From an uncultured Collinsella sp. (lineage in GTDB: Bacteria > Actinomycetota > Coriobacteriia > Coriobacteriales > Coriobacteriaceae), in the NCBI GenBank assembly GCA_902493545.1, contig CABUQI010000040.1, forward strand, positions 1-10,169: a stretch of 10,169 nt of DNA, read 5' to 3'. Below, one piece after another: positions 6,136 through 10,169 of this stretch. Position 1 is the stretch's first letter. Each line of letters starts with the position of its first letter. Below the pieces are notes generated by a model that was not told where the DNA came from, searched no databases, and saw only the letters and a list, made by a program, of their open reading frames with translations. The position numbers and the translations under genes are program-made.

Positions 6136-9135
6136 ATGGTAAACGATTTGAGCAGTATAGACGAGCTCGAGCTGATGCCGCTGGGCGGAGGCTATATGGT
6201 GCGACGCGAACGCTTGATGAATGAGCTTATCGCCAAGGGCCGAAAGGCCGGCATCGTGGTTCTTTATGCGCCCGACGGGTTTGGGAAGACCTCGGTGCTG
6301 CTGCAGTACACCCATGAGGTTAAATGCGACCCGACGCGAGGCCCCGTGCGGATTATCGAGGCCGATCGCGCCATTGGGCGCGAGGTGTTTATGCAGCTCG
6401 AGGTGGTTACCGAAGAACTCAAAGACAAACCGCATTCCCTTATCGCGATTGATAATGTGCCAAACCTCGATCAGCACGATACCGAAGACCTCATCGACAG
6501 GATTCGCGGCCTGCGCGCTATGGGGGTAGGGGTCTTTATCTCCTGTCGTCCTTCAAATCGTCAGCTGATTCATGGGCTGGGCGATTCGGTCAAGATCAAT
6601 GCGCAGATGCTCAAGGTGCATGCCTATGAGTATTCGGCGTGGGCATCGGCGTTTTCGATCAGCACATCGCTCGACTTCTATCAGCTCACGCAGGGCGTGC
6701 CCGAGCTCGTTTCGGCATTGCAGACGGGTCTGTATGGCCAAGGCGACGTAGCCGGCCTGCTCGAAAACGAGATTGTCAACGTATATGGCGCGGCACTTGC
6801 CGATCTGGCTTCGCTCGACAATAATGCGCTGTTTTGCGTGGCATGTCTCATGGTTTTGATGGGCGAGGGCAATATCGCAGAACTCGAGGCTTGCGGGGTG
6901 AGGCTGTCGATGGTCGACCAGTCCTACTTTGTACGTGACTACCCGATCTTTGGCTTGGATCCCGCCGAGCGGAGTTTTACGTGTCTGGGCACGGAGGATA
7001 ACGGACGCTTGCGCTTGCGTAAGTTGGTGGCCGAGGTTCGCCCCGAACTTGTTCCGAGGGCGGCCCGGATTTTGCTTAAGGCGGGCCGATGCGATGCGGC
7101 GATGGGCCTGGCAGACGCCTTTTTGGACCGTGAAGCGGTCCTTGAACTTGCTGGACAGTATGGGGTCGATCTTGCTCTGACGGGGCACGGGGCCGATATC
7201 TGCCGAGCAGCGCTGGGCACGATCGATGCCGACGATCCGGCTCCAGAGCCAACGCCTGCCGAGGCGCTTGGCGTATATCTGGCAGCGGTCAGCGTGTCCA
7301 ATACAAAGCTCGCCCGCTATATGGCATCGGTCGTCGAACGCGGGGGCGAACGGGCGGCCTGCGAAATAGACCCTGTTTCATGGAGGGTGGCCCAGACACT
7401 GACGGCTGTTTGCTATGGGGACAACGGGCTTGGGCTTCCTACGAACCTGGCCGTGCCAGAAATTGAGACATCCCATACCGCACTCGATATGTTGTCTGCG
7501 CATATCGAGGTCAAGCGGTGCCTGACCGAGCGGGGAGATGACGGCGGCGTTCTACAGCAGCTCAAAACGAGCAAGGCCTACGATTGCGAGCTCGACATCG
7601 CGGGGATTGTTATACGGGCCGATAGCATGCTGGTGGAGCTCTTTGATGGATCGTTTGCGGGAACCGACGAGCGCGACGACGAGATGACGGTGGTGCGGGA
7701 GGCGCTCGACGTACGTGGGCTTAAGGCGATGGCTATCTGGGTGCGCATGGTGTTGGCGGCACGGCGGCTCCTTTCCGGCTTGCCGGTAACCGACGATGCG
7801 GCGTTCAACGAGCTCGATCGTTTTGCCGTGCGCATGCGCGACAACCAGATTCAGCTGTTTGGCCTGTTGCTAGAAGGTTGGCAGTCGCTGGCAGAGGGAC
7901 GGCCGGTTAATGCAAAGTTCCGTGCGGTCCAAGTGCTTAAACTTGCCGAGGAGTCGATTGCGTACATGCGCGATAACGCATTGCTGCTGGAGCGCGCAGC
8001 GTATCTGCGTAACACGTCGATGGTTTCGGTACGCGAGGAAGCGGAGCTACTCGATATAAGCCAGACGCAGGTTGGTGGCGCAGAAGCCTGGATGGTGGCG
8101 CTGCATTTGGCCTGTGCGGGCCGAGACAGCGACCTTGCGGCCTGGATGTCCATGAATCGTGCGGGGATTCTAGAGCCATCGTATCGGCTCTTTGCGCGCC
8201 TTGCCATGCATTGTCTGGGCGAGCCGGCGGGCAGGATACGCAAGAAGCTTCCCGTGCGCGAACTGTCGCGGTACTCGCTGCGCGACGATTTGGAAGGGGA
8301 GGGCGAGCGCCTGTTCCAGGCCGGCGAGGTTGAAGCCGTTGATACCATCGACCATATCGAGATTCGCATGTTTGGTGCGTTTCGCGCCGAGCGCGACGGG
8401 TTTCCCATCACGGACAAAATGTGGCGCCGCAAGAAGGCGGCGACACTTGCCGAGCGGCTAGCGCTGGGCATGGATGCGCTCGTCGATCGTGAGACGCTGG
8501 CCATGGAGCTGTGGCCCCATGCCGAGTTCAATAGCGCTCGCAACAACCTGTACTCGACGATATCGCGCTTGCGGTCGGCTTTGGGACCGACGCCGGATGG
8601 CAAGTCGTGTGTGCTCATCCAAAATGAATGCATCGGACTCAACGGCGACTACGTCAAGACCGATGTACGGCTGTTTGACCAGATAAGCCGCGAGGTTTTG
8701 GGAAATCGCACGGGTGCGCGCGGGCCCCATTTAGTTGAGCTGTGCCTTAAGATTGAGCAACTTTATGCCGGACCGCTGTATGTTCCCAATGGCTGTAATC
8801 CCACCTACTTTTTGCGTATGCGACGCATTATGCAGTCAAAGTACATCGATTGCATGATTAAGGGAGCAAATGCCGCTCTAGAAGAAAACGATCTGCAGTC
8901 GGCGATTTGGCTGGCGGAGTCGGGGCTTCGGCAGGAAACGGCGCGCGAGGATATGGTGCGCTGCGCCATGCGCGTCTACAGTGCGGCGGGGCGGCGGCGC
9001 GATATCGTCGAGCTGTACAGCGGACATATGCACCATCTGAGGGAGCAGGTCAATGGCGTGCCCGAACCTGAGACGCGGCGTCTGTACGAGCGCTTGGTGG
9101 AGGGACGGCTCAATCGCGTGCTGGTCGAGCGATAA
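6136..9135 (+). CDS. Large STAND-type ATPase regulator with C-terminal SARP-like winged helix and BTAD domain
   Basis: This 999-residue protein appears to be a one-component transcriptional regulator. The N-terminus resembles MalT/LuxR-type STAND ATPases: Walker A APDGFGKTS (45-53) and a Walker B-like LIAIDN with Asp106, where the second acidic residue usual in MalT is Asn107. The middle, about 170-730, is helical with no motif I can name and probably acts as sensor or scaffold. From about 740 comes an OmpR-type winged helix (IRMFGAFRAE, WRRKKAATLAE at 763 on, recognition-helix region ARNNLYSTISRLR at 801-813). It is followed by a BTAD domain (about 843-990) containing LYAGPLYVPNG and TPR-like helices, as in actinobacterial SARP activators. 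The ATG has GAGGAG five bases upstream. The signal and target genes are not evident; the long upstream region suggests autoregulation. Confidence 0.85.
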   Translation: MVNDLSSIDELELMPLGGGYMVRRERLMNELIAKGRKAGIVVLYAPDGFGKTSVLLQYTHEVKCDPTRGPVRIIEADRAIGREVFMQLEVVTEELKDKPHSLIAIDNVPNLDQHDTEDLIDRIRGLRAMGVGVFISCRPSNRQLIHGLGDSVKINAQMLKVHAYEYSAWASAFSISTSLDFYQLTQGVPELVSALQTGLYGQGDVAGLLENEIVNVYGAALADLASLDNNALFCVACLMVLMGEGNIAELEACGVRLSMVDQSYFVRDYPIFGLDPAERSFTCLGTEDNGRLRLRKLVAEVRPELVPRAARILLKAGRCDAAMGLADAFLDREAVLELAGQYGVDLALTGHGADICRAALGTIDADDPAPEPTPAEALGVYLAAVSVSNTKLARYMASVVERGGERAACEIDPVSWRVAQTLTAVCYGDNGLGLPTNLAVPEIETSHTALDMLSAHIEVKRCLTERGDDGGVLQQLKTSKAYDCELDIAGIVIRADSMLVELFDGSFAGTDERDDEMTVVREALDVRGLKAMAIWVRMVLAARRLLSGLPVTDDAAFNELDRFAVRMRDNQIQLFGLLLEGWQSLAEGRPVNAKFRAVQVLKLAEESIAYMRDNALLLERAAYLRNTSMVSVREEAELLDISQTQVGGAEAWMVALHLACAGRDSDLAAWMSMNRAGILEPSYRLFARLAMHCLGEPAGRIRKKLPVRELSRYSLRDDLEGEGERLFQAGEVEAVDTIDHIEIRMFGAFRAERDGFPITDKMWRRKKAATLAERLALGMDALVDRETLAMELWPHAEFNSARNNLYSTISRLRSALGPTPDGKSCVLIQNECIGLNGDYVKTDVRLFDQISREVLGNRTGARGPHLVELCLKIEQLYAGPLYVPNGCNPTYFLRMRRIMQSKYIDCMIKGANAALEENDLQSAIWLAESGLRQETAREDMVRCAMRVYSAAGRRRDIVELYSGHMHHLREQVNGVPEPETRRLYERLVEGRLNRVLVER

Positions 9136-9167
9136 AAAACGGGCGCCCGAAGTACTTGGGCACCCGT
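9134..9167 (-). terminator. Rho-independent terminator of the yhbY gene (minus strand)
   Basis: Read on the minus strand, ACGGGTGCCC and GGGCGCCCGT form a 10-bp stem with one mismatch (9158-9167 with 9139-9148) and a 9-base loop, followed by six T residues (9139-9134). On the plus strand the hairpin has no T tract after it. The T tract overlaps the stop codon of the convergent regulator gene. Confidence 0.85.
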
Positions 9168-9204
9168 AAGCTTGCTATGTGTTGGATCGCCGGATCATTG
9201 GCTC

Positions 9205-9504
9205 TTAGACGAGCTTGATCTTCTCGATGTCCTTGCGCGAGGACTCGCGATACAGTGAGAACTTGCGGCCGATGACCTGGACGACCTCGGCGTGGCAACG
9301 CTCGGCGAGCTCCTCGGCGGCCTCGCGGGCAGAAAGGCTGGAGCCGTCCAGCACAGAGCACTTAACGAGCTCGTGCTTCTCCAGGTAGGCGACCGTCTGC
9401 TCGACGGTGCCCTCGTTGACATCGGACTTACCGATGATGATGGCGGGGTTGAGGTGATGGGCCATGCTGCGAAGCTGCTTGACCTGTGCTCCTGTCAGTG
9501 CCAT
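9205..9504 (-). CDS. yhbY: CRM-domain RNA-binding protein, YhbY family
   Basis: This 99-residue protein is a single-domain CRM protein, a family that binds pre-ribosomal RNA and is linked to large-subunit assembly. It starts with LTGAQVKQLRSMAHHLNP, has the RNA-contacting loop at residues 25-28, and contains EAAEELAERCHAEVVQVIGR followed by the end-strand FSLYRES, all in the family order. The usual GKxG loop reads GKSD here, so its second glycine is missing. The ATG at 9504 has only a weak purine-rich ribosome site (AGCGAGA). It is convergent with the regulator and ends with its own terminator. A co-transcribed methyltransferase-like gene may lie upstream, with a 158-base gap. Confidence 0.9.
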   Translation of the reverse strand: MALTGAQVKQLRSMAHHLNPAIIIGKSDVNEGTVEQTVAYLEKHELVKCSVLDGSSLSAREAAEELAERCHAEVVQVIGRKFSLYRESSRKDIEKIKLV

Positions 9505-9530
9505 GGGTTCTCGCTTTCTATGTATGGGGC

Positions 9531-9545
9531 GCCCCGCGACGGGGC
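9531..9545 (-). other. Short GC hairpin upstream of yhbY
   Basis: GCCCCG (9531-9536) and CGGGGC (9540-9545) form a 6-bp stem around CGA in the 158-base gap between the methyltransferase-like gene and yhbY. No T tract follows on either strand. It may be a 5' leader element of yhbY or a remnant terminator of the upstream gene. Confidence 0.4.
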
Positions 9546-9662
9546 CTTAATTTACGTGAGCTGTCCCACGATAGCGCAGGAACGGTGCGGTGTGGAGCGC
9601 GTTTGCCCAGTTCAAAAAGAATGCGGATGCCGAGTGAGTGGGCGGTGCGGGCTGCGAACAGG

Positions 9663-10169
9663 CTATGAGCTGGGCGCAGAGACCGGCTCCCATGCAATAA
9701 ACGCCCAACGAACCTTGCGGACATGATCGAGCATATAGCGCCCCTGCGGCACGCCCTTGGAGCCCGGCTCACCGGCATGGGGGTTCTCAATCATGTGTTG
9801 AGCGATATAGTCGCGCAGGCGGTCAACCTTATCTTCGTTACCGTGCTCGAGCATGCGGGAGAAGTCTGCCACGCCCGCCTCAAGGCTATCGAAAGTATCG
9901 CGACGAGGCGATTCAAAGTATGTAACCTGCGGCAACGCACCCATCTGAATGAGGATATTAAAAGCATACACAAAGCCATTACTGTAGGTAACCGAGGCAC
10001 CGATGGCGTTCATCAAGTGCAGATCATAGCGCGGGCTGGAGTTGGCGACCATCGTGACAGCGCAACGCCGACGAGCCGTACGGTCAAGCTTGACAAGTGC
10101 GCCTTTTAGGTTGCTCGTGGTGACAGAGCGACTGGCAAAGGCAACATCCACCGCTTTCGCGACCGGTCC
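9663..10169 (-). CDS. Probable class I SAM-dependent methyltransferase, C-terminal part (runs off window)
   Basis: The frame is open from the window edge to the TAG at 9663-9665, giving 168 residues of a longer protein; the GTG at 10151 is internal, because the frame continues upstream of it. The visible part fits the C-terminal half of a class I methyltransferase group: DVAFASRSVTTSNLKGALVK with LDRTARRR, then a strand with VTMVANSS, a helix-rich FVYAFNILIQMGALPQV with FDSLEAGVADF, and a final VRKVRWAFIAWEP strand. The SAM-binding glycine loop would lie outside the window. The substrate is unknown. The family call rests on recalled sequence patterns rather than a diagnostic motif, so another Rossmann-like enzyme is possible. 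Confidence 0.55.
   Translation of the reverse strand, partial: GPVAKAVDVAFASRSVTTSNLKGALVKLDRTARRRCAVTMVANSSPRYDLHLMNAIGASVTYSNGFVYAFNILIQMGALPQVTYFESPRRDTFDSLEAGVADFSRMLEHGNEDKVDRLRDYIAQHMIENPHAGEPGSKGVPQGRYMLDHVRKVRWAFIAWEPVSAPSS

Noticed and set aside
9590..9662. Terminator of the methyltransferase-like gene on the minus strand
   Set aside because: There is a short T-rich run on the minus strand near 9616-9624, but no convincing GC stem precedes it.

Overview
The window looks like a chromosomal stretch from a high-GC member of the Coriobacteriia, most likely Collinsella or a close relative. This is an inference from the GC-rich codon use, the ribosomal, GlmM and NagB protein sequences, and the very large ATPase/SARP-type regulator. 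No database search was possible.

Layout. Positions 1-55 are the 3' end of a tmRNA gene (ssrA), followed by a near-ideal terminator. From about 100 to 744 there is no convincing gene. Instead there are two 47-bp direct repeats that each carry an inverted copy of the tmRNA T-arm, then a tandem array of 62-bp units. Each full unit folds into a hairpin, and its stem shows compensatory changes between units. A patatin-like phospholipase follows (745-1623). Next is the ribosomal operon rplM-rpsI (L13 and S9), with a clear promoter, a hairpin at the predicted 5' end of the transcript, and a strong terminator.

Three amino-sugar and sugar-phosphate genes follow on the same strand. glmM makes glucosamine-1-phosphate for the cell wall. 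A stand-alone glucose-family PTS IIA protein comes next. nagB breaks down glucosamine-6-phosphate. So the anabolic and catabolic exits of the glucosamine-phosphate pool sit side by side, with a PTS component between them. nagB has a long (about 237-nt) structured leader that ends in two mutually exclusive stems, one of which would cover its ribosome binding site. This is the best candidate in the window for an undescribed cis-regulatory RNA.

After the nagB terminator, a 388-bp non-coding stretch with a repeated 14-bp motif and a hairpin precedes a 999-residue regulator (N-terminal STAND-type ATPase, C-terminal winged helix plus BTAD domain). Convergent to it on the minus strand are a small CRM-domain RNA-binding protein (YhbY family) and the C-terminal part of a probable SAM-dependent methyltransferase that runs off the window.
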